Of a stretch of DNA of 64,000 nt, positions 8,537-16,318 are shown piece after piece. Positions within the stretch are counted from its first letter, which is position 1. Every line of letters begins with the position of its first letter. Under the pieces are notes generated by a model. The model was not told where the DNA came from, searched no databases, and saw nothing but the letters and a program-made list of their open reading frames with translations. The DNA is from Gemmatimonadota bacterium. GTDB lineage: Bacteria; Latescibacterota; UBA2968; GCA-2709665. Where the stretch lies: assembly GCA_028877215.1 (NCBI GenBank), contig JAPPFJ010000004.1, positions 1 through 64,000 of the forward strand. Reading direction: 5' to 3'. The translations under genes were made by a program, and so were the position numbers.

Positions 8537-9259
8537 TTACCGCAACTGATATGCGATCGCATAGGCCGTCTTGTGCTCGCCCGAACGGTTTACCTCAGAC
8601 CGATGCCACGTATAATTCGAGAAGAACGCGGCGTCTCCAGGCTGCATGGGCAATACGACTTCGCCGGACAGGTCCAGACCGTCCGTTGGAATCCGCCAAC
8701 GGCTGAACGCTTCCACTGTCCGCGCAGCGTAATAGTTCGGCTCGTCGAAGTAACGTTCGTGGGTCGTCAGCGTCCAATCCCTGTGGGTTCCGGGCAGAAT
8801 TCCCAGCGCACTGGCGTCGACGCCCACTTCGTCCAGCGCGATCCATGCATTGCACCCCCTTCCGGGTTCGATCTTCCAGTAGTAGGAATCCTGGTGATAG
8901 AACGAATGCCCGTCAATCTTACGGTGCTTGATGAGCGCCTGATCGGTAAATCGTTTCACCGGACCGGCCAGAAGTTGCGACATCGCACCCTGAAGATTGT
9001 CGTGGTCCGCAATCTCCCGAAAGACAGCCTCCTGTCTCGCGGGCCTCTGGACGCCGACCGGCACGAATCCACCCTCCTTGTTGCGGAATCTCCCGGGATC
9101 CAGAACCTGAAAATGCAGGTCCGGCCAGTCGTGCCGACCTTCCATCAACTCGAGAAGGCGGTTCCGCACCGCAGCCGCCTTGGCTGTCGATATCAGGCCA
9201 TCCACCGTTGTATATCCGTCGTGCTCGTACTGTCGCAACTTCGCCTCGTCCAGCTTCAT
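8537..9259 (-). CDS. phytanoyl-CoA dioxygenase (PhyH) family protein
   Basis: 240 aa. It is a Fe(II)/2-oxoglutarate-type dioxygenase of the PhyH family. The iron-binding HxD appears as SFYHQDSYYW (about residues 137-146) and the distal His lies in NYTWHRSEVNRSGEHKTAYA, with the Arg that binds 2-oxoglutarate close to it. N-terminal LRQYEHDGYTTVDGLIS is typical of the family. Members hydroxylate diverse small molecules, and the substrate is not predictable. GGGAG lies upstream of the ATG. Confidence 0.85.
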   Translation of the reverse strand: MKLDEAKLRQYEHDGYTTVDGLISTAKAAAVRNRLLELMEGRHDWPDLHFQVLDPGRFRNKEGGFVPVGVQRPARQEAVFREIADHDNLQGAMSQLLAGPVKRFTDQALIKHRKIDGHSFYHQDSYYWKIEPGRGCNAWIALDEVGVDASALGILPGTHRDWTLTTHERYFDEPNYYAARTVEAFSRWRIPTDGLDLSGEVVLPMQPGDAAFFSNYTWHRSEVNRSGEHKTAYAIAYQLR

Positions 9260-9359
9260 GGGTCAATCTCCCGGTTTTCCCGCAATGACACCCGGTCGTG
9301 ACGATCATTGACGTCATGCAGGCCCGACCCGTCGAATCCGCATCGGAAATTCCCGGCTG

Positions 9360-10358
9360 TCACTCGACCTCGAGCCTACCCACCGCGTAACCCATCCCGG
9401 TAGCGCCGAAGCGGTTGCCGGTATACCAGCACCGGTATTCCTCGCCATGTTTGACGATACTCACGTAACACCGCTGTCTGTCATCGAATGCGCCCGCCCT
9501 GCCCACGCCCAACTCCCCTTCCGGCCCGCTGTCGCACCAGCGCCAGCTCCGGAGGTCGGGGCCGACCAGACTCCTCATCCGATAGGCCGTGCCGAACGTG
9601 TTCACCCACATCCGAAAGCCTCCGGGTTCCTGCAAGACGAAGGGCTTCGAGCAGATGTACTCGTAGGGTTCGGTGTCGAAACCCCTTGGGCTGACCATCA
9701 GATCATTCATCGGCTTCGTCCACGCGATCCCGTCCGTCGACGCCGCATAGGCAATGCCGATGCGGGGAATTACGTCTCCGTGGCCCGTGATCGCGCCGTC
9801 GGGACGGTTGAAGTAGGCCCCGATGGACGTATAGTACATATGGTACCGGTCATTGGCCCGCAAGACACATACGCTTCCGGTTCCCTCCCGGTCCCAGTCC
9901 CGGTCCAGCGGCAGGATCGGTTCCCGTTTCGGATAGCGGAACCGGTACCCGCCGTCGTCGCTGACGGCCACGCCCGTGGTATTGGGAAGCTTGCCGTCCG
10001 TCCTGGGCTTCCCCCAACCGCAGAAATAAAGGAGCCAGGGGCCGTCGTCCCTCGGAACCACAAACGGAAAACCCGGCCCCTCGTCGTTATAGTCCGTGTC
10101 ACGCTGCCGGCTGAGCGCGACGCCCACGGGTTCCCAGTCGTTGGGCTCATCCACCGGGCATTCGGCAACCAGAATGCGGTGAAACCCGTTCGCTCCGGTT
10201 CCCCAGTAGTACATCCGGTACCGGTCCCCAAGCTGCAGGACGTGGGCGGCGCCGGCGCGGCGGCTGTCCATATCCTCGTGCAACTGACCCGGGGCGATCA
10301 CCGGGTTGTCATCGCTGAACGTCCAGCGGATTCGTCCTGAAATCGAGTTTCGAACCAT
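9360..10358 (-). CDS. GH43/62/117-like five-bladed propeller protein
   Basis: 332 aa. Repeated beta-propeller motifs of the glycosidase superfamily are visible: GDRYRMYYWGTG, GPWLLYFCGWG, NDRYHMYYTSIGAYF, PGGFRMWVNTFG and EEYRCWYTGN. Acidic residues in EDMDSRRAG and RDWDREGTG could be catalytic, but I cannot assign them. No secretion signal is seen. A second, shorter propeller of the same kind is encoded at 25346-26203. The ATG at 10358 is preceded by GTGAGGAATCCT; a GTG at 10370 is possible. The family covers hydrolases and phosphorylases. Confidence 0.75.
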   Translation of the reverse strand: MVRNSISGRIRWTFSDDNPVIAPGQLHEDMDSRRAGAAHVLQLGDRYRMYYWGTGANGFHRILVAECPVDEPNDWEPVGVALSRQRDTDYNDEGPGFPFVVPRDDGPWLLYFCGWGKPRTDGKLPNTTGVAVSDDGGYRFRYPKREPILPLDRDWDREGTGSVCVLRANDRYHMYYTSIGAYFNRPDGAITGHGDVIPRIGIAYAASTDGIAWTKPMNDLMVSPRGFDTEPYEYICSKPFVLQEPGGFRMWVNTFGTAYRMRSLVGPDLRSWRWCDSGPEGELGVGRAGAFDDRQRCYVSIVKHGEEYRCWYTGNRFGATGMGYAVGRLEVE

Positions 10359-10406
10359 AGGATTCCTCACTTACCGTGCAACCGCAGTGAAAAGACGCAA
10401 AGTACA

Positions 10407-11996
10407 TCAGGTGCGCCGCAACACCCGCCCGTACCGTTCTCGTGAAAGGACGCCGTCATTCACCGCAACGCCGCCGTTTACCAGTACGTGACGCATTCCC
10501 GCGGCCGTCCGGTTCGGCTCGAATGTGGTTCCCCGCTCGGCAAACACGTTCGGATCGAATATCGCCAGGTCCGCACGCGCCCCACTTCGAATCACGCCCC
10601 GGTCCGTCAACCCCAGACGGGAAGCCGGCAGAGACGTCAGCCTGCGCACGGCTTCCTGTGGTGTGAACAGCTTCCGGTCCCGGACGAAGTGCCGGAAGAA
10701 CCAGGATGCCCAGGTATAGGCGCCGTGAAACGCGTCGTCTTTCAGCGGCCCATCCGTCGCGAGCGCGGTCGCGTCGGAACCGACCATACAGAACGGGTGT
10801 TCGAATGCCGCCCGGACGTCCGTCTCGCGATAGCTGAATGCGATTACCATAATCTCGTGCAACCGGTCAGATGCCGCAATCAGAATGTCGCAGATGGCGT
10901 CGAAGGCATTCCCGGCTCCTGCGGCGGCAAGCTCGGCAATGCTCGTTCCCGAAAGCTCCGGCTGCACCGGCGAGTGGAAGACCACGATCCGACTCCAGTC
11001 TCCCTGCGCCAGAGAGGCAACGATACTGTCGCAATTTTCCATTTCGCGGCGAATGGATGGAACGCGCAGCCGACTCGCGATTTCCTCCGAACTTCCCTCC
11101 TGCGCCCGAAGCGGAAGCGCCGCGCTCAGGTTGGTTGTCCCGAAGAGCCGCGTGTGCATGTCGAATTGAACGTCCACCCCCCTGCCCCGCGCCCGGTCGA
11201 CCTGTTCGAGCGCATGATCGACCGCCCGACGGCCGTCGTCCGCCAGCCTGGCAACGGAAGAAATATGCGAGATCTGCAGGGGCACATCGGCTCTCTCGGC
11301 CGTTCGGATCGATTCTGCGATGGCTTCGTCCGCCTCGCCCATCCGATTGCGGGTATGCGTGGTGTAAATCCCGCCGAATTCCGCGGCGATCGCACATAGC
11401 CCGAAAATCTCGTCCTCGGGGCAATCCCGTTCCGGACCGTATTCCAGGCCCGTGGAATACCCCACCGCGCCTTCCTCCAGGCCCTGCGCCAGCAGGCGTT
11501 TCATCTTCCGCAGTTCGTCCGGCGTGGACGGACGGTCCAGAGCCTCGCAGGCTGCGAGTCTAAGATTGCCGTTGGGTACCAGCGTCATCACATTGACGGC
11601 CGGGCGCCGGTCTTCCAGGCGATCCAGATACTCGCCCACGCCGCGCCAGTCGATCTCATATCCGGTTCTGCACCCGTATATATTCGACCGCGTGCGCGCC
11701 GGATCGCCGATGGGCGCGCTTCCGTGCCCGCAATTGCCCACCACCTCCAGCGTCACCCCCTGCATGATCGAGCTCACCGCCCGGGGATCGACCATCAGGG
11801 TAAAGTCCGAGTGGCTGTGGATGTCAATGAATCCCGGCGTCACGTAGCAACCGGACGCATCCAGGTGCGGCACGCCGTCAGGCCGCGGGATCCGGCCGAC
11901 GCCGACGATCCGCCCGTCCGCCACGGCCACGTCGCCGGGGACGGGAACGGCGCCGGTACCGTCCACCACCGTCCCGCCGAAAATGACCAGATCCAT
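10407..11996 (-). CDS. N-acyl-D-amino-acid deacylase (D-aminoacylase) family amidohydrolase
   Basis: 529 aa, close to the usual length. The metal-dependent amidohydrolase signature GFIDIHSHSDFTL is at about residues 56-68. QGVTLEVVGNCGHGSAP carries the conserved cysteine ligand region of D-aminoacylases, and YTTHTRNR and QISHISSVAR supply further histidines. C-terminal GADLAIFDPN is typical of the composite beta-sandwich. It hydrolyses N-acyl-D-amino acids or related amides in the cytoplasm. It leads a minus-strand run through the GH43-like, PhyH and ceramidase-like genes. Confidence 0.88.
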   Translation of the reverse strand: MDLVIFGGTVVDGTGAVPVPGDVAVADGRIVGVGRIPRPDGVPHLDASGCYVTPGFIDIHSHSDFTLMVDPRAVSSIMQGVTLEVVGNCGHGSAPIGDPARTRSNIYGCRTGYEIDWRGVGEYLDRLEDRRPAVNVMTLVPNGNLRLAACEALDRPSTPDELRKMKRLLAQGLEEGAVGYSTGLEYGPERDCPEDEIFGLCAIAAEFGGIYTTHTRNRMGEADEAIAESIRTAERADVPLQISHISSVARLADDGRRAVDHALEQVDRARGRGVDVQFDMHTRLFGTTNLSAALPLRAQEGSSEEIASRLRVPSIRREMENCDSIVASLAQGDWSRIVVFHSPVQPELSGTSIAELAAAGAGNAFDAICDILIAASDRLHEIMVIAFSYRETDVRAAFEHPFCMVGSDATALATDGPLKDDAFHGAYTWASWFFRHFVRDRKLFTPQEAVRRLTSLPASRLGLTDRGVIRSGARADLAIFDPNVFAERGTTFEPNRTAAGMRHVLVNGGVAVNDGVLSRERYGRVLRRT

Positions 11997-12112
11997 TATC
12001 CGTCACCACAAATGCAGGGACAAGGCGAACAGCCTGAACCTAACAGAAAACGGCCTCGCCACGTTTTCCTGTCACGAGACCGCATCTCATACCGAAAGTA
12101 CCGCCTGGGGAC

Positions 12113-12910
12113 CTATTTTTCAGGGGCATAACGCGTCAGCGCACCGGCTTCCAGAAGCAGATCGACGACGTCCGTATGTCCGTTTTCGTAGGCGAAGTCC
12201 AAGGCAGTCTTTCCGCCGGGAGACCAGTAGGGACGTTTGGGATAGGCGTAGTCGACGGTGGAATAGCTACGGCCTGGGTCGTCAGGGCGGCGATCATTTC
12301 CGGGGCGATATTCAGGTTCAGGCGCGGATTCGGCCGCGCCGCGCCTACGTGCGTCGGCCGTATAGACGTGGTAGTCCTCATACGATAGCCCCGGACCGGT
12401 CACAATCTCCCCGCCACTGGTCGCATTCAGTTTCGCGCCGGCCTCGATCAGGGCATTAACGATGTCCCTGTGACCGCGCTGCGCGGCGAGCATCAACGCC
12501 GTTTTCCCGTCTCGCAACACCCATGTGGAACGACTGCGTGTACGTTCCGCCATAAACCTGGACTGCGGCCCTGAGCTGTCTGCATTCACGAACCGTTCCC
12601 TGGAGTGCCGGGAAAAGTCGCGTCGATTCCTACGTACCTGTGCGCGGGCACCCAAAGTCCAGGCCCTGATATCCAATTCCGCGCCTGCCCGAATCAGCGC
12701 GTTGACCACGTCCAGATGTCCTTCCCTCGCCGCCAGCGTCAGCGGACTGTGTCCCTGCACCGTTCTGGCGTTCACGTTGCTGCCACCGTCTATCGCCCGC
12801 TGAACGCCGCCGACGTCTCCGTGTTTCGAAAGTTCCAAAAGCGAAGCGCCGCAACCGGCCGCGCCCGTCACTACGAGGAGCAATGCGTACCGCTTGATGA
12901 TTTTAGCCAT
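12113..12910 (-). CDS. ankyrin-repeat lipoprotein 1
   Basis: 265 aa. A lipoprotein signal (VTGAAGCGAS) is followed by two ankyrin repeats (LLELSKHGDVGGVQRAI and GHSPLTLAAREGHLDVVNAL), then an insert that is not ankyrin. The insert contains NADSSGPQSRFMAERT and is almost unchanged in the two paralogues at 14611-16240. A third repeat (DGKTALMLAAQRGHRDIVNAL), a variable Pro/Arg-rich linker and a final repeat (GKTALDFAYENGHTDVVDLL) follow. Location is probably the periplasmic face of a membrane. The partner is unknown. It has its own predicted promoter. Confidence 0.85.
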   Translation of the reverse strand: MAKIIKRYALLLVVTGAAGCGASLLELSKHGDVGGVQRAIDGGSNVNARTVQGHSPLTLAAREGHLDVVNALIRAGAELDIRAWTLGARAQVRRNRRDFSRHSRERFVNADSSGPQSRFMAERTRSRSTWVLRDGKTALMLAAQRGHRDIVNALIEAGAKLNATSGGEIVTGPGLSYEDYHVYTADARRRGAAESAPEPEYRPGNDRRPDDPGRSYSTVDYAYPKRPYWSPGGKTALDFAYENGHTDVVDLLLEAGALTRYAPEK

Positions 12911-12959
12911 GGTCGCCCCCGACGTGGACTGAATTCCGATTCAACTTGCTCCATCACCG

Positions 12960-12988
12960 AATTTAACCACGATCCCGTGTCAAGTCAA
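12960..12988 (-). promoter_or_regulatory. predicted promoter of ankyrin lipoprotein 1
   Basis: TTGACT, 17 bp, then TAAATT on the minus strand, about 50 bp upstream of the ATG and after the stop of the YHS-TlpA gene. Confidence 0.4.
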
Positions 12989-13039
12989 ACCGGATCACGG
13001 TCGCCGTTACAAAGCCTGAAATCTTCGCGGCGACTTCGC

Positions 13040-13723
13040 TCAATTCACCTTGACTTTGTCCGTTTTACCAATATGCCTCTGGACTTCCTTCTCCACGTCC
13101 ACGAAATCTATGTTTCCCGTCCACTGCGCCACGATCTGACTGTCTCTATCGAAAAGATACATGGCCGGAATCGCCTTCACCCTGAACCGGTACCAGGCCG
13201 GCGTCGGTTTCGCGTCGACAAAGATCGGATAGGATATGCCCAGTTTGTATATCATTTTCCTGATCTTGTCGACCCGGTTCTTGTCTTCGTCGATAGACAC
13301 GCCCCACACCTCAAGACCCTTGCCGGAATTGGCGTCATGGAGTTTCTGCAGCCGGGGCATCGTCTCCAGACAGGGTTCGCACCACGTCGCCCAGAAGTCC
13401 AGGAGTACGACCTTGCCTTCCAGATCCGCCACCGCCCGGTCCGCGCCCTCCAGCGTTTCGACGACGAAGGCCGGCGCAGGCCGCGGGAATACGGGGGGCA
13501 GGAAGGCGATCGGATCCGAGTCGAATTCCTTTTTGCAGTCTTTGGAGCAAAAATAGTACGACTTGCCGTCGTGTTCCGAATGGGTCCTGACTTTTTCCAG
13601 CTCGGTCTCGCCGCCCATCAAGGCGCAGACACTGCAAAGCGCCTTATCCGGAATCCGGGATTCCGCGAGAAGCGGCGCCGAAACCGGCCATACAAACAGA
13701 AACATCAATACGCGGAGACGCAT
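13040..13723 (-). CDS. YHS-domain/TlpA thioredoxin fusion, exported
   Basis: 227 aa. A signal peptide (MRLRVLMFLFVWPVSAPLLA) precedes a YHS/TRASH-type metal-binding segment: CSVC at about residues 30-33 and YYFCSKDCKKEFDSDP at about 56-71. A TlpA-type thioredoxin domain follows, with LDFWATWCEPCLETMP (active site CEPC) and the cis-Pro region KAIPAMYLFDRD. The fusion suggests a periplasmic redox protein that also binds a metal, plausibly copper or another thiophilic ion; the metal is inferred. It lies 12 bp downstream of outer-membrane protein 2 and is almost certainly cotranscribed with it. Confidence 0.85.
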   Translation of the reverse strand: MRLRVLMFLFVWPVSAPLLAESRIPDKALCSVCALMGGETELEKVRTHSEHDGKSYYFCSKDCKKEFDSDPIAFLPPVFPRPAPAFVVETLEGADRAVADLEGKVVLLDFWATWCEPCLETMPRLQKLHDANSGKGLEVWGVSIDEDKNRVDKIRKMIYKLGISYPIFVDAKPTPAWYRFRVKAIPAMYLFDRDSQIVAQWTGNIDFVDVEKEVQRHIGKTDKVKVN

Positions 13724-13735
13724 TGGTCCTCCAGA

Positions 13736-14398
13736 TCAAAATCCGACGGAAAACGCGACACCCATGGTTTCAATCCATACATACATCAGGCTCACACCGT
13801 ATTCCGCCGCGAAATAGTTCAGCATCAGGTGTCCCCTGTCGCCATCGTACATCGGTCGGAATGAGAAGCCCTTGCCCAGTTCGACCCCGATGCCAAAGGG
13901 AACGTTGAACCTGTCATCCCATTCCGAATAATTCACGCTGGCGTAGAAGGACGTGCGAAACCATGGGATATATTTGCTGATCGTCGCGAAGTAAGACTGC
14001 TCGCCCGCCGGCGAACCGATTCGATCCGAACTCGTGCCGAGAAAGAGTGCGGGACGCGTCTCCGTCTCGGTGAACAGAAAACAGGTCACGAGAGGTCCCG
14101 CCTCTTTCGCTTTAGGATTCAGTTCGATTCCGACCTGCAAGCGATGATGCAGGCGGTAATTCGCGGTCAACCGCCATTGCGGACGGTCCAGCGAGGTATC
14201 CACGTACCGTCCGGAAAACGTGAATTTCGTGTGGATGCCACTCCCCCGGAGCGGTGCTCCCTCGCCGGGTCAACCCGTTCACGTGGGCGTCATCGAAAAT
14301 TCCGGCCGCTCACTCCGCGCCGAATCCGCCTGCGCCTCACCTCCAAAGACAGGTGACGAACTCAGGACAAAGATCACGAGAAAAGGATAGAATTTCAT
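13736..14398 (-). CDS. outer-membrane barrel protein 2, two in-frame TGA codons (UxxU)
   Basis: The ATG at 14398 opens a signal peptide (MKFYPFLVIFVLSSSPVFGG) in the same frame as the barrel encoded to 13736. In this 220-codon frame the only stops are two TGAs at codons 40 and 43 (14279-14281 and 14270-14272), spelling PT-U-TG-U-PGEG. The frame then runs SGIHTKFTFSGRYVDTSLDR into beta strands ending MGVAFSVGF. The UxxU spacing matches a CxxC redox motif. Two compensating frameshifts are an alternative, because another frame reads IFDDAHVNGLTRRGS across the same stretch. An ATG-started version from 14203 would lack a signal peptide. The ribosome-binding site of 14398 is weak. Confidence 0.6.
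14245..14269 (-). other. hairpin after the second in-frame TGA
   Basis: In the transcript GGAGC pairs with GCTCC around ACC, and CCC directly after the TGA can pair with the following GGG across a bulge. It is a stable hairpin in the right place for a bacterial SECIS. Its tiny loop lacks the usual G at the first positions, so it is weak evidence. Confidence 0.2.
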
Positions 14399-14533
14399 CG
14401 ACATGCCAACCCGACCGCGTGTTTATTCACACAGATTCTCAACCATTCACTCGTGTAGTTTTCCACGTCTCTGCATTGGTTCCTCAGAACCGGTCGTACC
14501 CCATTATGTCCGTGATACGAAGAACCGGCTTAA

Positions 14534-14580
14534 CGCAAAAAAATAAACCGGTCTCGTGAGTCTACCTCTCTACGAGACCG
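14534..14580 (-). terminator. Rho-independent terminator after ankyrin lipoprotein 2
   Basis: CGGTCTCGT and ACGAGACCG form a 9-bp stem around a 14-base loop. On the minus strand the stem is followed by GTTTATTTTTTT. It separates the ankyrin 3-2 transcript from outer-membrane protein 2. The 14399-14610 interval holds nothing else that I can identify. Confidence 0.85.
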
Positions 14581-14610
14581 ATTCTCTCGCGCAAGAACCC
14601 CTTCGGATTC

Positions 14611-15417
14611 CTATCTTGCACTCGATGAGCCCCTTACCGTGCTGGCTGTGCGTAGAAAGTCGACGACGTCAGTGTGCCCTTTCTCATGCGCCAGATCCAG
14701 TGCGGTCTTTCTGTCCGGCGAGTCGTAAAACCGTCGTGGATAAGCATCATATCCGACGCCTGGCGTGATGCCGGATGCTTCGTCCGGTTCAACGTACGTA
14801 CCGCTGTCACCATAGGGATTTCGTGGGATTTCGACCGGGTCGCGAGGCTCAGGAAACCTCGGCTGCATAGGAAAATCGAATCTCTCCTTATCCGGCTTTC
14901 TGTCCAGCTTCCACGAGCCGCCGCTTGTCAACTGCACATTGGCGCCGTTATCGACCAGTGTTTTAACCACATCGAAATGGCCCTGCTCCGCGGCAAGCAT
15001 CAGGGCTGTTTTCCCGTCTTTCAGCACCCAGTCGACATCGATTTGAGTACGTTCCGCCATGAACCGGGACTGTGGCCCGGAACTGTCGGCGTTTACGAAG
15101 CGTTCCCTGGTAAGCCCCCCGCCCTCGTGGCGATACGCGCGGGTACGTGGAACGGTAGCCAACGTCCAGGCCGCAGCATTGACATCCGCGCCGGCTTGAA
15201 TCAGCGCCTGAACGACGTCAAGGTGACCCTCACGCGCCGCCAGCGTCAGCGGACTGTGTCCCTGCACCGTTCTGCCGTTTACGTTGCTGCCACGGTCTAT
15301 CGCCCGCTGAACGCCGTCGACGTCTCCGCGTTTCGATAGATCCATAAGCGAGACGCCACAGCCCGCAACGGCCAACAGGAGAACCAGCGCTGAAAGACGA
15401 TTAATTGTTCGAGGCAT
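14611..15417 (-). CDS. ankyrin-repeat lipoprotein 2
   Basis: 268 aa. Lipobox LLAVAGCGVS, then ankyrin repeats MDLSKRGDVDGVQRAI and GHSPLTLAAREGHLDVVQAL. The conserved insert (RERFVNADSSGPQSRFMAERT) follows, then repeat DGKTALMLAAEQGHFDVVKTL, a Pro-rich linker and a last repeat (RKTALDLAHEKGHTDVVDFL). It overlaps the end of ankyrin lipoprotein 3 by 17 bp, so the two are translationally linked tandem paralogues. The ATG at 15417 puts the signal peptide in normal position. A Ser-rich C-terminus follows. Function is unknown. Confidence 0.85.
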   Translation of the reverse strand: MPRTINRLSALVLLLAVAGCGVSLMDLSKRGDVDGVQRAIDRGSNVNGRTVQGHSPLTLAAREGHLDVVQALIQAGADVNAAAWTLATVPRTRAYRHEGGGLTRERFVNADSSGPQSRFMAERTQIDVDWVLKDGKTALMLAAEQGHFDVVKTLVDNGANVQLTSGGSWKLDRKPDKERFDFPMQPRFPEPRDPVEIPRNPYGDSGTYVEPDEASGITPGVGYDAYPRRFYDSPDRKTALDLAHEKGHTDVVDFLRTASTVRGSSSAR

Positions 15418-16240
15418 CGGTCGCTTCCTCACGAGGCGATGAGCGTTCACGCTTCAGACCCGACGGCGTCATCCCGGCGCCCGACTCCAGGAGCAAATCG
15501 ATGATTTCCTTATGTCCGTTCCGGTACGCGAAATCCAGCGCCGTGCTGCCGCCGATCGACCAGGAAGGACGATCCGAATCGACGACATCGTAATAGAGAA
15601 CGCGGCCATGCTCCGGCCCGTAGTAACTGCCGCCGTGTTTGTCCTCTTCACCTTTGATGTCTTCGGGCGGCGCACCGGTATAACCCGCGAGTATCCCGTC
15701 GTAATCCTTATACGACGGCATTCCGGAGGTCACGACTTCACCGCCGCTTGTGGCGAAGAGGTCGGAGCCGCCTTCGACAAGCGCTTCGACCACATCCAGA
15801 TGACCGGCCTCGGCGGCAAGCATCAACGCCGTCTTTCCGTCTCTCAACACCCAGTACGCCGATCCCCGGGTACGCTGCGCCATAAACCTGGACTGGGGTC
15901 CTGAACTGTCGGGATTGGAATACCGTTCCCTGACAAACGCGTAGCCGCCGTGACGATCCTGGCTCTCGACGGTGTGGGCGCCGACGGTCCATGCCACGGC
16001 GTCCACGTCCGCGCCCGCTCCGAGCAGGGCGATAACGATATCCAGGTGGCCCTCTCTGGAAGCCAGCGTCAACGGGCTGTGCCCCTGCGGCGTCCTGGCA
16101 TTCACGTCTCTTCCGCGATCAATGGATCGCCGAACGCCGTCGACGTCTCCGCGCCGGGACAATTCCGTCAGCGGGGCACCGCAGCCCGCGAACCCCAACA
16201 ATAGAAGGACCAGCACGAATTGGTTGATTTTTCTGGACAT
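15401..16240 (-). CDS. ankyrin-repeat lipoprotein 3
   Basis: 279 aa. Lipobox LLLGFAGCGAP, ankyrin repeats TELSRRGDVDGVRRSI and GHSPLTLASREGHLDIVIAL, the family insert (NPDSSGPQSRFMAQRT), repeat DGKTALMLAAEAGHLDVVEAL, a Tyr/Gly-rich linker and a last repeat (GSTALDFAYRNGHKEIIDLL). The tail is charged (RERSSPREEATDASNN). It is the first gene of the ankyrin 3-2 transcript. The start at 16240 places the lipoprotein signal at the N-terminus; upstream in-frame codons run through the promoter and are not expected to be translated. Confidence 0.85.
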   Translation of the reverse strand: MSRKINQFVLVLLLLGFAGCGAPLTELSRRGDVDGVRRSIDRGRDVNARTPQGHSPLTLASREGHLDIVIALLGAGADVDAVAWTVGAHTVESQDRHGGYAFVRERYSNPDSSGPQSRFMAQRTRGSAYWVLRDGKTALMLAAEAGHLDVVEALVEGGSDLFATSGGEVVTSGMPSYKDYDGILAGYTGAPPEDIKGEEDKHGGSYYGPEHGRVLYYDVVDSDRPSWSIGGSTALDFAYRNGHKEIIDLLLESGAGMTPSGLKRERSSPREEATDASNN

Positions 16241-16289
16241 AGGCTGCCTCCGAAATGCATCCGATTGAATGACCTTCAGTCCCGGTACA

Positions 16290-16318
16290 AATATACCGCC
16301 ATTCGACGTTCGAGTCAA
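16290..16318 (-). promoter_or_regulatory. predicted promoter of the ankyrin 3-2 operon
   Basis: TTGACT, a 17-bp spacer and TATATT on the minus strand, about 50 bp upstream of the ATG. The -35 box overlaps the last codons of hyuB. It is one of the best promoter matches in the window. Confidence 0.7.

Noticed and set aside
6941..9301. 786-codon plus-strand open frame
   Set aside because: Antisense shadow of the ceramidase-like and PhyH genes; GC-rich DNA keeps such frames open.
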